Below are positions 52,233-61,667 of a stretch of 64,000 nucleotides of DNA, piece after piece. Made by a program: the position numbers and the translations under genes. Position 1 is the first letter of the stretch. Each line of letters opens with the position of its first letter. Origin of the DNA: Streptomyces sp. NBC_00190. Lineage in GTDB: Bacteria; Actinomycetota; Actinomycetes; Streptomycetales; Streptomycetaceae. Location of the stretch: assembly GCF_036203305.1 (NCBI RefSeq), contig NZ_CP108131.1, positions 7,688,001 to 7,752,000 on the forward strand, given 5' to 3'. The notes beneath the pieces are model-generated. The model made no database searches and was not told the DNA's origin. It saw only the letters and a list, made by a program, of their open reading frames with translations.

Positions 52233-54311
52233 TTACCGGGTCAGCAGGGCCGCCGCGACCGAGGCCGGGACCGGCGAGAGGCCGGCCGGGCGGGTGGTGA
52301 AGGCCCCCCGGCCCTGGGTGCGGCCGCGCAGCCGGGACGCGTAGCCGAACAGCTCGGCCAGTGGCACGGTCGCGCTGATCACCGCGGTGCCGGACCCGGA
52401 GGTGGATCCGCTGACCCGTCCGCGGCGGGCCGCGAGGTCACCGAGGACTCCGCCCACACCGTCCTGCGGGACGGTCACCGTGACCTCCACGACCGGCTCC
52501 AGCAGCTCCACCGTGCTGACGCGCAGCGCCTCGCGCAGCGCGAACCGGCCCGCCGCCCGGAACGCCATGTCAGAGGAGTCCTTGGAGTGGGTCGCCCCGT
52601 CGGTGAGCGTGACCCGGAGCCCCGTCACCGGGAAGCCCCCGAGGGGGCCCTCCGCGAGGGCGTCCCGGCAGCCCGCCTCCACGGCGCGCGCGTACTCCTG
52701 CGGCACGCGGCCGCCGACGACCGTCGACCGGAACTCGAAGCCCACCTCCTCCAGCGGCTCGACATCGATGACGACGTGCGCGAACTGGCCCGCGCCACCC
52801 TCCTGTTTGACATGCCGGTGGACCAGCCCGGTCACCCCGCGTACGACGGTCTCCCGGTAGGAGACCTGCGGCCGCCCGACGACGACCTCCACCCCGTGGC
52901 CGCTGCGGATCTTCTCCACCGCGACCTCCAGATGGAGTTCGCCCATCCCGGACAGCACGGTCTGCCCGGTTTCCGGGTCGGACCGCACCACCAGGGAGGG
53001 ATCCTCCTCGGCGAGCCGCGCCAGCGCGGCCGAGAGGCGTCCGGTGTCGGAGCTGCGGCCGGCCTCGACCGCCACCGACACCACCGGATCGGCCACCGTG
53101 GGCGGTTCGAGGACCACGGGCGCGCCCGGCGCGCACAGGGTCGTGCCCGCCCGGGCGGCCTTCAGCCCGATCACCGCGACGATGTCACCGGCGACCGCCT
53201 CCTCCCGCTCCTCGTGGCGGTCGGCCTGCACCCGCAGGATCCGGCCGACCCGCTCCGTACGGCCCGTACCGGCGTCCAGCACGGACTCGCCCTTGCGGAG
53301 CGTGCCCGAGTAGACGCGCAGGTAGGTGAGCCGCCCGGTCGGTGTCGCCGTCACCTTGAAGGCGAGGGCCGCGAACGGCTCCGCCGGATCGGGTGCGCGC
53401 TCCTGCTCCGCGCCGTCGGCAGTGCCGCGTACCGGCGGCATGTCCGCGGGCGACGGCAGGTACGCCAGGACCGCGTCCAGCAGCGGCTCGACACCGCGGT
53501 TGCGGTACGCCGAACCGCACAGCACCACCACGCCGTCCCCACGGAGCGTCAGCTCCCGCAGGGCGCGGGCCAGGGTCTGCCCGGTCAGTGCCGATGTCGC
53601 GCAGAACTCCTCCAGGGCGTCCGCGTGGAGCTCGGCCACCGTCTCCTCCAGGAGTCGGCGGCGCCGCTGTGCCTCCTCACGCAGCGGCTCGGGCACCGGC
53701 CCCGTCTCGTACGAGTCGTGGCCGGAGCGCCAGAGCAGCGAGCGCATTTCCAGCAGGTCGACGACGCCGGTGAAGGCGTCCTCCGTCCCGATGGGCAGCT
53801 GGACCACAAGGGGAACCGCGCCCAGCCGCTCCCGGATCGAGGCGACGGCCGTGTCGAGGTCGGCGCCCGCCCGGTCCAGCTTGTTGACGAAGGCGATCCG
53901 CGGCACACCGTGCCGGTCCGCCTGCCGCCACACCGACTCGCTCTGCGGCTCGACCCCGGCGACGGCGTCGAACACCGCGACCGCCCCGTCCAGCACCCGC
54001 AGGGACCGTTCGACCTCGTCGGAGAAGTCGACGTGGCCCGGGGTGTCGATCAGGTTGACGCGATGTCCGTCCCAGGTGCAGCTGACGGCCGCGGCGAAGA
54101 TGGTGATACCGCGGTCGCGTTCCTGGGCGTCGAAGTCGGTGACGGTCGTGCCGTCGTGCACCTCGCCACGCTTGTGGATGGCACCGGTCGTGAACAGGAT
54201 GCGTTCGGTGATCGTGGTCTTGCCGGCGTCGACGTGGGCGAGGATGCCCAAGTTGCGGACGGTGGTGGTGGCGGGGGAAGTCGTGGCGAGAGGTCGCCGG
54301 TTGGTGCGCAT
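52233..54311 (-). CDS. elongation factor G paralogue (translation GTPase), 692 aa
   Basis: GTPase motifs: [14 protein letters not shown] (P-loop), [11 protein letters not shown] (switch I, RGITI), DTPGHVDF (G3), NKLDRAGAD (G4). The EF-G-type domains II-V follow, including [14 protein letters not shown] and [12 protein letters not shown]. It resembles FusA more than TetM, but the loop at the tip of domain IV ([16 protein letters not shown]) and short G' domain set it apart from the housekeeping EF-G, which lies in the rpsL-tuf operon and is not here. Roles of such paralogues include ribosome recycling or antibiotic protection; here it is unknown. ATG at 54311. A 5-prime leader with a small ORF is present. 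Confidence 0.88.
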   Translation of the reverse strand: MRTNRRPLATTSPATTTVRNLGILAHVDAGKTTITERILFTTGAIHKRGEVHDGTTVTDFDAQERDRGITIFAAAVSCTWDGHRVNLIDTPGHVDFSDEVERSLRVLDGAVAVFDAVAGVEPQSESVWRQADRHGVPRIAFVNKLDRAGADLDTAVASIRERLGAVPLVVQLPIGTEDAFTGVVDLLEMRSLLWRSGHDSYETGPVPEPLREEAQRRRRLLEETVAELHADALEEFCATSALTGQTLARALRELTLRGDGVVVLCGSAYRNRGVEPLLDAVLAYLPSPADMPPVRGTADGAEQERAPDPAEPFAALAFKVTATPTGRLTYLRVYSGTLRKGESVLDAGTGRTERVGRILRVQADRHEEREEAVAGDIVAVIGLKAARAGTTLCAPGAPVVLEPPTVADPVVSVAVEAGRSSDTGRLSAALARLAEEDPSLVVRSDPETGQTVLSGMGELHLEVAVEKIRSGHGVEVVVGRPQVSYRETVVRGVTGLVHRHVKQEGGAGQFAHVVIDVEPLEEVGFEFRSTVVGGRVPQEYARAVEAGCRDALAEGPLGGFPVTGLRVTLTDGATHSKDSSDMAFRAAGRFALREALRVSTVELLEPVVEVTVTVPQDGVGGVLGDLAARRGRVSGSTSGSGTAVISATVPLAELFGYASRLRGRTQGRGAFTTRPAGLSPVPASVAAALLTR

Positions 54312-54323
54312 GGCCCGAGGCCT

Positions 54324-54338
54324 TTCGAATGATTCGAA
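54324..54338 (-). promoter_or_regulatory. TTCGAA-N3-TTCGAA element in the EF-G paralogue leader
   Basis: Two perfect TTCGAA palindromes spaced by TGA lie 13-27 nt before the ATG at 54311, just outside the AAAGG ribosome site. It may be a repressor site or mRNA hairpin that shuts the gene. Confidence 0.5.
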
Positions 54339-54470
54339 GATGAGGAAGAGGGCAGCGCGATTCCCGGACGCGGTCCCGCCCCGCTCCGCCCCGCGCGGCT
54401 GCGCCGCCGCCCTGCCCGGCACACGGTCCGGGGAGGCGTCGTAAGGGAAGCGGGGGGAAGGGGAAGGAAA

Positions 54471-54593
54471 CTAACAGTGCGTCACGGGCATACGGTGACG
54501 GCCGCGCAGCCGGCACCGCGCGCCGTGAGACACCGGGATCACGTCGTACCGGGACGGGGGAGCGACGGCGGCTGCGGTGCGGTTGGTGCACAT
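54471..54593 (-). CDS. 40-codon upstream ORF, candidate leader peptide
   Basis: ATG at 54593 follows AAGGGGAG with a good spacing and reads MCTNRTAAAVAPPSRYDVIP and then a basic, Arg-rich tail (GARCRLRGRHRMPVTHC). Nearly all third positions are G or C, as in true genes. It sits 160 nt before the EF-G paralogue on the same strand, so ribosome stalling on it could govern that gene. It is too short to assign a family. Antibiotic-resistance GTPases often have leader peptides; this is an inference here. Confidence 0.5.
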   Translation of the reverse strand: MCTNRTAAAVAPPSRYDVIPVSHGARCRLRGRHRMPVTHC

Positions 54594-54786
54594 GGCCCGG
54601 CTCCCCTTCTCTTCACTCGGCATGAGGCGTACGACGCCGCCCTGCCGGCGGCGCGTACGGCGAGTGTAGTGAGCCGTCCGGCCGAGGGCATGGCATTTTC
54701 CGGGGCCCCGGAAGGTGCGCCGGTATCCCTGTAAATGGGCATACTCCGGGTAGGTGGACCAGATCCTCGACCGGAAGGGGTGTGAC

Positions 54787-55143
54787 ATGGCACGGCTGTG
54801 CGTCGACGGCGACGATCTGGTGGTCCGCCTTGCGTGGTGGGAGAGGCCGGCGGCCCGACGCGGTGACGTACGCGTCCCGCTGACGAGTCTGACCCAGGTG
54901 GAGGTCACGCCGGACTGGTGGCGCGCCCTGCGCGGCGTGCGGGCGCAGGGCACGCTCATTCCCGGCGCGCTGTGCCTGGGGAGGTGGCGGCACGCCACGG
55001 GCGAGGACTTCGTGGCGATCCGGCGCACGCATCCGGACGTCGTCCTCGTCGAGCTGTCGCCGCCGTCGCCCTTCACCCGGATCACCGTCAGTGGCCCCCA
55101 CTCCGACCGCGTGGCCGCGACCGTGCGGGAGGCCATGGCATGA
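54787..55143 (+). CDS. hypothetical protein, 118 aa, PH-like fold suspected
   Basis: The product is soluble with alternating beta-strands: MARLCVDGDDLVVRLAWWER, VRVPLTSLTQVEVTPDWWRAL, then TGEDFVAIRRTHPDVVLVEL. This pattern resembles bacterial PH-domain-like proteins of unknown role found across Streptomyces, but I cannot assign it with certainty. ATG at 54787 follows GGAAGGGG. It is divergent from the upstream ORF/EF-G paralogue. A hairpin terminator follows. Confidence 0.75.
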   Translation: MARLCVDGDDLVVRLAWWERPAARRGDVRVPLTSLTQVEVTPDWWRALRGVRAQGTLIPGALCLGRWRHATGEDFVAIRRTHPDVVLVELSPPSPFTRITVSGPHSDRVAATVREAMA

Positions 55144-55146
55144 CCG

Positions 55147-55178
55147 AGGGCCCGGGGGTGATGGATTCCCCGGGCCCT
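55147..55178 (+). terminator. hairpin after the hypothetical gene
   Basis: An 11-bp perfect stem (55147-55157 with 55168-55178) has a 10-nt loop, directly behind the stop at 55143. Confidence 0.75.
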
Positions 55179-55321
55179 GGGCCGCGTACACCGCGGGGGA
55201 CGCGGGTGTGTATCTGCGACACCCAGAGAAACGATCCGCCACGCCGGGGGTTACGGGGTCACGCCGCCGGATCAGCGTGGCGTGACGATCCGGAAGCGGA
55301 GAGTGTGCGAAGAAGAGGGTC

Positions 55322-56275
55322 ATGGGCGAGAAGAAGACGATCACGGTGTTCGGCGCGACCGGCTCGCAGGGCGGTGGCCTGGTGCGGGCGATCCTGGCGG
55401 ACCGGGAGAGCGAGTTCGCGATCCGGGCGGTGACCCGTCATACGGACTCCGAGAAGGCCCGGGAGCTGGAGCGGCTCGGGGTGGAGGTGGTCCAGGCCGA
55501 CATGGACGACGAGGCGAGCCTGGCCCCCGCCTTCGAGCACGCGTACGGCGCCTACCTGGTCACCAACTTCTGGGAGCACATGTCCGCAGAGCGGGAGAAG
55601 GCCCAGGCGCTGGCGCTCGCCCGGGCCGCCTCGCACGCCGGGGTCCAGCACGCGATCTGGTCCACCCTGGAGGACACGCGCGACTGCATCCCGCTGGAGG
55701 ACGCACGGATGCCCACGCTCCAGGAGCGCTACAAGGTGCCGCACTTCGACGGCAAGGCGGAGGCCGACCACTACTTCGCCGAGGAGGGCGTACCGACGAC
55801 CTTCCTGCGCACCACGTTCTACTGGGAGAACCTGATCGGCACGTTCGCCCCGCAGCGGGCGGAGGACGGCGTGCTCCAGTTGGTGCTCCCGATGGGGGAG
55901 AGCAGGCTCTCCGGCATCGCGGTGGACGACATCGGCAAGACCGCCCTGGCCGTGTTCAAGCGCGACACCGACCTCATCGCCGCCACCGTGAGCATCGCCG
56001 GCGAACACCTCAAGGTCGCCGACATGGCGTCGGCGCTCTCGCAGGCCATCGGCGAGCCCGTTCGGTACCAGTCCGTCACGGCGGACGCCTTCCGGGCGCT
56101 GGGCTTCCCGGGCGCCGACGAGGCGGGGAACATGTTCCAGTTCTACGCCGACTGCGAGGCGCGCTTCACCGCGGCCCGCGACCTCACCGCCGTCCGCGAC
56201 CTCAATCCCGCGCTCCAGGACTTCCGCACCTGGCTCGCCGCCCACGGTGACGCACTGCGCGCCGCGTGGAAGTGA
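55322..56275 (+). CDS. NmrA/HSCARG-like NAD(P)-binding protein, 317 aa
   Basis: The Rossmann motif ITVFGATGSQGGGLVRAIL is followed by AFEHAYGAYLVTNFWEHMSAE and HAIWSTLEDTRDCIP, which is typical of NmrA-like/HSCARG redox sensors. They bind NADPH, act in redox sensing or regulation, and lack the SDR catalytic Tyr-x-x-x-Lys. ATG at 55322. The protein has no membrane segment. It precedes a MerR regulator by 105 bp on the same strand, but a MerR operator lies between them. Confidence 0.88.
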   Translation: MGEKKTITVFGATGSQGGGLVRAILADRESEFAIRAVTRHTDSEKARELERLGVEVVQADMDDEASLAPAFEHAYGAYLVTNFWEHMSAEREKAQALALARAASHAGVQHAIWSTLEDTRDCIPLEDARMPTLQERYKVPHFDGKAEADHYFAEEGVPTTFLRTTFYWENLIGTFAPQRAEDGVLQLVLPMGESRLSGIAVDDIGKTALAVFKRDTDLIAATVSIAGEHLKVADMASALSQAIGEPVRYQSVTADAFRALGFPGADEAGNMFQFYADCEARFTAARDLTAVRDLNPALQDFRTWLAAHGDALRAAWK

Positions 56276-56347
56276 GGCCCGTGGGCGCCGGGGTCCAGGA
56301 GTTGCGCGGATCTGCAACCGTGGAGGTCACAAGGCGTGAGGGGTTGA

Positions 56348-56366
56348 GTCTCCCGTAGGGGGAGAC
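56348..56366 (+). promoter_or_regulatory. MerR-type operator and promoter
   Basis: GTCTCCC-N5-GGGAGAC is a perfect 7-bp dyad just behind TTGAGT (56344-56349), the layout of MerR/TipA promoters with a long spacer. The MerR gene at 56381 is likely autoregulated. Confidence 0.6.
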
Positions 56367-56380
56367 GAAAAGGTGGGGGC

Positions 56381-57313
56381 ATGGACAGCGACGCGCTCTA
56401 CTCCATCGGGGAACTGGCCCGGCGGACCGGCCTGACGGTGAAGACCGTCCGGTTCTACTCCGACGAGGGGATCGTGCCGCCGACCGACCGGAGCCCGGCG
56501 GGCTACCGGCTGTACGACGCCGACGCGTCGGCCCGGCTGGACCTGGCCCGGACGCTGCGCGAACTCGGGCTCGACCTGGGCACCGTACGGAAGGTACTGG
56601 ACCGGGAGGTCTCCGTACCGGACGTCGCGCGGGCCCATGCCGACGCCCTGGACGTACAGATCCAGACCCTTCGCCTGCGCCGGGCTGTACTGCGTGCAGT
56701 CGCCCGACGCGGCGCCACCACCATGGAGTTGAAGCTCATGCACCGACTTGCCGCCCTCTCGGAAGCGGAACGGCACCGGCTGGTCACCGACTTCGTCGAC
56801 GACACCTTCGGCGGCTTCGACGCCAACCCCGAATTCGTGGCCCTGATGCGATCGGCCATGCCCGTACTCCCCGAGGACCCCACGCCCGAACATGTCGAGG
56901 CCTGGGTGGAACTCGCCGAACTCTGCCAGGACACCGGCTTCCGTGAGGCCGTCCGCCGGATGGCCGCGTACCAGGCGGAAGAGCACTCCCAGGGCGACAC
57001 CGGCGGCCTGCACCACGAACTCAACGAAGCGGTCCGCGAACGGATGGACGAGGCCCTCGCGGCCGGTGTCCTCCCCACCTCCGCCGAGGCGGTGCCGATC
57101 ACGGACTCCCTGGCCGCGCTGTACGCCCACGCGTTCGAGCGTGCTGACGACGGTGACCTGCGTCGCTGGCTCCTGGCTCGCCTGGAGACCGCCGCCGACC
57201 CGCGCACCGGACGCTACTGGGAGCTCATCGCCACGATCAACGGCTGGCCGGTGTCGCCAGGCCTCGCCCCGGTGTTCACCTGGTTCACCACCGCCCTGAG
57301 CCGGTACCGGTGA
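56381..57313 (+). CDS. MerR-family regulator with long C-terminal domain, 310 aa
   Basis: The N-terminal MerR helix-turn-helix (YSIGELARRTGLTVKTVRFYSDEGIVPP, DRSPAGYRLYDADASARLDLARTLRELGLDL) is followed by a coiled-coil helix and a C-terminal region of about 190 residues (ending FTWFTTALSRYR) similar to effector-binding MerR proteins such as TipAL-like ones. ATG at 56381. It has a dyad operator of its own. The neighbour genes give no clear target. Confidence 0.9.
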   Translation: MDSDALYSIGELARRTGLTVKTVRFYSDEGIVPPTDRSPAGYRLYDADASARLDLARTLRELGLDLGTVRKVLDREVSVPDVARAHADALDVQIQTLRLRRAVLRAVARRGATTMELKLMHRLAALSEAERHRLVTDFVDDTFGGFDANPEFVALMRSAMPVLPEDPTPEHVEAWVELAELCQDTGFREAVRRMAAYQAEEHSQGDTGGLHHELNEAVRERMDEALAAGVLPTSAEAVPITDSLAALYAHAFERADDGDLRRWLLARLETAADPRTGRYWELIATINGWPVSPGLAPVFTWFTTALSRYR

Positions 57314-57382
57314 TCGGCGCCGGGGCCGGCTCGGGGCGGGGCCGACGGGGTCGGTGACGGGGGCGCAGGGCATTCTGAGCCG

Positions 57383-59320
57383 GTGCAGATTCCGCAGCAG
57401 GTTCTTCAAGTCCCGGCCACCGCAGGCCGGATGGTGGTGTGCGGTGACGACGGGCTGGCCCGCAGGCTGGCGGCCGAGCTCGGCGAGGTGTACGGGGAGC
57501 GGGTGACGCTGGTGGTGCCGACCGCGAGCGAGCCGCCGCTCGCCGTCGGCCGGCCCGCGTGGCGGGGGCGCTGGGGACGCGTCCCGTCGGCCAGGGCGCT
57601 GCGCGCGCCGGCGGGGGAGCCGGCCGCGGAGGGGCCGCAGGTCGTGGAGGCGGCGGAGCCGGACGAGGAGGTGCTGTCCGCCGCAGGGGTGGCCGGCGCC
57701 GCCGCGCTGGCGCTCGTCTACGAGGACGACGACAGGAACGTACGGGCCGCCCTCGTGGCCCGGCGGCTCAACCCGAGGCTCCGGCTGGTGATCCGGCTCT
57801 ACAACCGCAAGCTCGGCCAGCACCTGGAGGACCTCCTGGACCAGGCGGCCATCGTCGCCGAACCGGGGCTCGATCCGCGCGAGCGGGACTCCGCCACGAC
57901 CGTGCTGTCCGACGCCGACACGGCCGCGCCCGCCCTGGCCGCGAGCGCGGTCGCGGGGACGAGCAAGGTCGTCCAGGCGGACGGTCTGCTGCTGCGGGCG
58001 GTCGAGCGGATGCCTCCGGGCAGGGGCGAGACCGCCGATCCGGGCCTGTGCACCCTCGCGCTGCTGTCCGCGACCGCCACCGACCCGGCCGGCAGCGAGA
58101 GTTCCGTACTCGGCGGTGAACGCGGGCTCCAACTCCTGCCCGACGACCGCGCGGTGGCGGCCGCCACGGGACGCGGCACCGTGGCCCTGGAAGCGGTGGC
58201 CCACACGGGCCCGGCGCAGGCGGCGCCACGGCTCGGAGCGGCATCGCTGCCGGTGGCCTCGCTGTTCTCCCGGCGGCTGCGCTGGTCGCTGGGCGGCATC
58301 GTGGCGGCCGTGACCGCACTCGCCGTGGCGTCCTGGCTGACCACGGGCGACCACCCCCTGCACGCCGCGTACATCACCCTCCTCGACATCTTCGCGATCA
58401 ACGATCCAGCGGTCGGGGCCCCCGCGCAGCGGCAGGTGCTGCAGATCCTGGCCGGATTCGTCGGCCTGCTCCTCCTGCCGGTGCTCGTGGCGGCCGCGCT
58501 CGAGGCGCTGGGGGCGTTCCGCACGGCCACCGTTCTGCGCCGGCCGCCCCGCGGGCTGTCCGGGCACGTGGTGCTGCTGGGGCTGGGCAAGATCGGCGCC
58601 CGGGTGCTGGCGCGGCTGCGCGAACTCGAGATCCCGGTGGTGTGCGTGGAGTCGGACCCGCAGGCCCGAGGCGTGGCACTCGCCCGCCGCCTGCGGGTGC
58701 CGGTGGTCGTCGGCGACGTCACCGACGAGGGCGTACTGGAGGCCGCCCGCGTCCATCGTGCGCACGCGCTGCTCGCCCTCACCAGCTCGGACACCACCAA
58801 CCTGGAAGCCGCCCTGTACGCCCGCGGGGTCACACCCGACCTCCGGGTCGTCATGCGCCTGTACGAGGACGACTTCGCGACGGCCGTCTACCGCACCCTG
58901 CGCGTCGCCCACCCCGACGCCCTCACCCGCAGCCGCAGCGTCACCCATCTCGCCGCGCCCGCCTTCGCCGGGGCGATGATGGGCCGGCAGATCCTCGGAG
59001 CCATAGCGGTGGAACGCCGGGTGCTGCTCTTCGCCGTCGTCGACGTGGCGGGCCACCCGCAGCTGGAAGGCCGGACGATCACCGAGTCCTTCCGCCCGGG
59101 TGCCTGGCGGGTGATCGCCCTCGACACCGCCTCTCCCGAAGACCGCCGCCCCGACCTGGCGTCCCTCCCCCGCGAGGGAGCGGACCCCAGCCAGGGGCTG
59201 GTGTGGGACCTGCACCCCGGTTACGTCCTCAAGCCCGAGGACCGGGTCGTGCTGGCCGCCACCCGCCGCGGGCTGGCCGAGCTCCGAGCCCGCACCGGCG
59301 CACCTGCCGCACGGCCCTGA
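57383..59320 (+). CDS. TrkA-N (RCK) domain channel-like membrane protein, 645 aa
   Basis: Two NAD-binding TrkA-N-like domains flank a membrane section: residues 15-150 (MVVCGDDGLARRLAAELGE) and 395-530 (GHVVLLGLGKIGARVLARLRELE ... LLALTSSDTTNLEAAL), with helices near 306-325 (LGGIVAAVTALAVASWL) and 355-378. This resembles CASTOR/POLLUX-type or RCK cation channels. The K+ selectivity filter (TVGYG) is absent; the pore region reads TLLDIFAINDPAVGAP. Ion specificity is therefore unknown. GTG at 57383. The 3-prime end is inside a 24-bp hairpin. Confidence 0.85.
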   Translation: MQIPQQVLQVPATAGRMVVCGDDGLARRLAAELGEVYGERVTLVVPTASEPPLAVGRPAWRGRWGRVPSARALRAPAGEPAAEGPQVVEAAEPDEEVLSAAGVAGAAALALVYEDDDRNVRAALVARRLNPRLRLVIRLYNRKLGQHLEDLLDQAAIVAEPGLDPRERDSATTVLSDADTAAPALAASAVAGTSKVVQADGLLLRAVERMPPGRGETADPGLCTLALLSATATDPAGSESSVLGGERGLQLLPDDRAVAAATGRGTVALEAVAHTGPAQAAPRLGAASLPVASLFSRRLRWSLGGIVAAVTALAVASWLTTGDHPLHAAYITLLDIFAINDPAVGAPAQRQVLQILAGFVGLLLLPVLVAAALEALGAFRTATVLRRPPRGLSGHVVLLGLGKIGARVLARLRELEIPVVCVESDPQARGVALARRLRVPVVVGDVTDEGVLEAARVHRAHALLALTSSDTTNLEAALYARGVTPDLRVVMRLYEDDFATAVYRTLRVAHPDALTRSRSVTHLAAPAFAGAMMGRQILGAIAVERRVLLFAVVDVAGHPQLEGRTITESFRPGAWRVIALDTASPEDRRPDLASLPREGADPSQGLVWDLHPGYVLKPEDRVVLAATRRGLAELRARTGAPAARP

Positions 59321-59346
59321 CGGGGCCGTGCGGCAGGTGCGCCGGT
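59294..59346. terminator. 24-bp perfect hairpin with the stop codon in its loop
   Basis: Arms 59294-59317 and 59323-59346 pair perfectly. The loop TGACG contains the TGA stop of the channel-like gene; the 5-prime arm encodes its last eight residues. It lies between convergent genes and probably ends both. Confidence 0.85.
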
Positions 59347-59368
59347 CGGCGGGGGAGGAGCGGCGCTG

Positions 59369-59524
59369 CTAGTAGTAGTGGCGCCTGCCTCCGACCGAGT
59401 GGCCGACGGCTCCCAGAATCCACAGGACGACGCCGACGACGAGCAGGATGACCCCGATGGTCCAGAGGATGGAGATACCGGTCAGGAAACCGATGATCAG
59501 CAGGATGACGCCAAGGACGATCAT
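59369..59524 (-). CDS. small two-helix membrane protein (DUF6131-like), 51 aa
   Basis: ATG at 59524 with GGGAG 8 nt upstream gives MIVLGVILLIIGFLTGISIL, a second helix (WTIGVILLVVGVVLWILGAV) and a short basic tail GGRRHYY. It is a two-pass hydrophobic peptide typical of Streptomyces DUF6131-type proteins. Function is unknown; such small proteins may respond to stress. It is convergent with the channel-like gene, the two separated by the 24-bp hairpin. Confidence 0.8.
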   Translation of the reverse strand: MIVLGVILLIIGFLTGISILWTIGVILLVVGVVLWILGAVGHSVGGRRHYY

Positions 59525-59737
59525 GATGTTTTCTCCCATCTCGCATTCGGCTCCTGCCCCGTTTCTGCCGACGCATGCGCCGCTCCGGAATGCCGCCCAC
59601 CCGCCCGTGTACGGCCCGTACCCGTCCCGCAGCCCGCTGTGCCCGCTCCGTGCGGCCGGGTCGGACGCACGTCTCGTGGCAGACTGCTGCCTTGATCACG
59701 AGGGCAACGGGCCCCGTGCACACGGGAATGGGATGAA

Positions 59738-60265
59738 GTGCGCAAGGCGAGGTGGGCGGCCGCGGCTGCCGGTGCGGTGCTGCTGGTTGCGGGTTGTGGC
59801 AGTGAAGGCGGTTCGGACAAGGCCAAGGAGGGAGCAGCTCCCGCGTCGGGCTCCTCCGCCCCGGCCAAGGCGGGGTCGTCCGGCGCCCTGGACGCCGCAG
59901 CGGTGAAGAAGGAGATCGAGGGCGCGGCCACGGCAGCCGGATTCGCCGAGAAGGCCGGGGACGACGTCCCGGCGGCCCTGAAGTCCTGCATGGTCTCCTG
60001 GGTCGCGGACACCAAGAAGGCCGCCGACTCCAAGAAGTCCTACGACGACACGGTCGCCGCCCTGACCAAGGGCGGATGGAAGGAATCGCGCACGCTCGAC
60101 CAGCAGATCTCGGTCGTCAAGACGCTGGACAAGAGCGGCTGGAGCATGAAGGCCAGCCACCACGGCAAGGCGGGCGCCATGCTGATGGTCTCGTTCATCG
60201 CCACGGACACCGGCCCGGCCTGCGAGAAGCTGTTCCAGGAAGACCTGGCGAAGAACAAGCAGTAG
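59738..60265 (+). CDS. small lipoprotein, 175 aa
   Basis: A lipoprotein signal: MRKARWAAAAAGAVLLVAGC with lipobox LVAGC (Cys20). A Ser/Ala/Gly-rich linker follows, then a compact domain (about 50-175) with two cysteines (KSCMVSW and PACEKLF) that may pair. No family is recognised with certainty. The mature protein would be anchored to the outer face of the membrane. GTG at 59738 is the only good start. Alone in its transcript. Confidence 0.8.
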   Translation: MRKARWAAAAAGAVLLVAGCGSEGGSDKAKEGAAPASGSSAPAKAGSSGALDAAAVKKEIEGAATAAGFAEKAGDDVPAALKSCMVSWVADTKKAADSKKSYDDTVAALTKGGWKESRTLDQQISVVKTLDKSGWSMKASHHGKAGAMLMVSFIATDTGPACEKLFQEDLAKNKQ

Positions 60266-60316
60266 GCGCCGGCACCGGGGCCGGAGGCGTGAGCTCTTGC
60301 TCGTGGCCCTGGCCCC

Positions 60317-60343
60317 GGGGTCACGGCCCGGGGGTCACGGCCC
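60317..60343. repeat. 13-bp direct repeat after the lipoprotein gene
   Basis: GGGGTCACGGCCC occurs at 60317-60329 and 60331-60343. The G/C-rich region can also fold into hairpins, perhaps a terminator. Confidence 0.6.
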
Positions 60344-60462
60344 CGGGGTCCCCGCCGTAGGCGTCGCGGGCCTCTGACCGACCTGGTTCCGGCCATGAGA
60401 AGCGGAAAAATTTTCTAGAACTAGACTCCAAATCGGCACGGCGTCTGGTCCACACTCGGCCC

Positions 60463-61587
60463 ATGGCCCACAACTCGCCCGGAACATCCCCGACGAGACC
60501 GCTCTTATCCGCCCGGCTGCTGCGCGCGGCGGCGGCGGTCTTCGCCCTGGTGACCGCCGTGCTCCTGCCGGGCACGCCGCCCGTCCACGCCGACCCTCAA
60601 GGCCCGCCCGCGATGACGGACGGGTCCGGCCTGACCCAGGTCTCCGCCGCGACCGGTACCGCGACCAACTTCGTGGTCACCGTCTCCACACCCGAGGTCG
60701 CGGGCGAGCACCGCATCCGGATCCTGCTGCCCGCCGACTACGCGGCCGACCCCGCCAGGCGCTACCCGGTCCTCTACTTCCTGCACGGTGCGTCGGACGA
60801 CCCCGGCAACCCCGCACTGGCCTACCCCGCGCTCACGGCCGCCCAGTCGATGATCACGGTCATTCCGGACGGGGGCCGCCGCGGCTGGTACGCCAACTGG
60901 CTCGACCAGAAGACCGCCGCGGGGGCGCAGAACTGGGAGAACTTCCACATCAACCAGGTGATCCCCTTCATCGACGCCAACCTGCGCACCGTCACCGGCA
61001 AGCAGGGACGGGCCGTCGCGGGCCTCTCCATGGGCGGATTCGGGGCCCTGCACTACGCCCAGCGCCACCCCGGCCTGTTCAGCCAGGTCGCCACCCTCTC
61101 CGGCGCCAACGACCTGTCCAGGAACCACGCTGTCATCCGCGCGGCCGTCGTCGCCACTCTGACCAACGTCGGTGCCCCGCTGTGCGGTTCCAGCTCCGCA
61201 TCCGCCTGCAACCTCGAATTCGGGCCCGCGGTCTCCAGCGACGCCGTCTTCGGCACCCCGTATCCGGTGTTCGACGCCGACTGGCGCTGGAACGCGGCGG
61301 ATCCCATCGCGCACATGGCAGCCCTGGAAGGCATGGGCATCGCCGTCTACACCGGCACCGGCAACAGCAACCCCGCCGACTTCGAGTTCTGGGCCGAGTC
61401 GGCGGCGCGGCACACCAAGGTGCGCCTGGACGCCCTCGGATTCCCGTACCACTACGTGAACTACGGCAACGGCTCCGGTTGGGGCGACAGCTGCCAAGGC
61501 GGCCACACCAGCGGCTGCTGGAGCCAGGACCTCGTGGACTACGTACCGCGCCTGGAGGCGGCGTTCGCCGCCGGCGCGGCCGCATGA
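60463..61587 (+). CDS. secreted antigen-85-like esterase, TTA codon present, 374 aa
   Basis: The alpha/beta-hydrolase fold has YPVLYFLHGASDDP, the nucleophile elbow VAGLSMGGFGALHYA (Ser in GLSMGG) and a late His region (GWGDSCQGGHTSGCW). It resembles mycolyltransferase/esterase-D-like proteins, which cleave or transfer acyl groups. Signal peptide: RLLRAAAAVFALVTAVLLPG then PPVHA. Codon 15 is TTA (60505-60507), so bldA should be needed for translation. An AT-rich upstream stretch (60400-60425, with TTCTAGAA) may hold the promoter. The ricin-domain gene starts 80 bp downstream. Confidence 0.9.
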   Translation: MAHNSPGTSPTRPLLSARLLRAAAAVFALVTAVLLPGTPPVHADPQGPPAMTDGSGLTQVSAATGTATNFVVTVSTPEVAGEHRIRILLPADYAADPARRYPVLYFLHGASDDPGNPALAYPALTAAQSMITVIPDGGRRGWYANWLDQKTAAGAQNWENFHINQVIPFIDANLRTVTGKQGRAVAGLSMGGFGALHYAQRHPGLFSQVATLSGANDLSRNHAVIRAAVVATLTNVGAPLCGSSSASACNLEFGPAVSSDAVFGTPYPVFDADWRWNAADPIAHMAALEGMGIAVYTGTGNSNPADFEFWAESAARHTKVRLDALGFPYHYVNYGNGSGWGDSCQGGHTSGCWSQDLVDYVPRLEAAFAAGAAA

Positions 61588-61667
61588 CGGTCCGCCACGA
61601 CCCGGCCGGCCCAGTCACTCCGGTCAGCCAGGTCACCCCTTCCCGTCCGACAAGAAAGGTCCCACCC

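Noticed and set aside
56327..59215. Minus-strand frame of 962 codons opposite MerR and channel-like genes
   Set aside because: Antisense shadow; no domain, and real genes with motifs lie on the plus strand.
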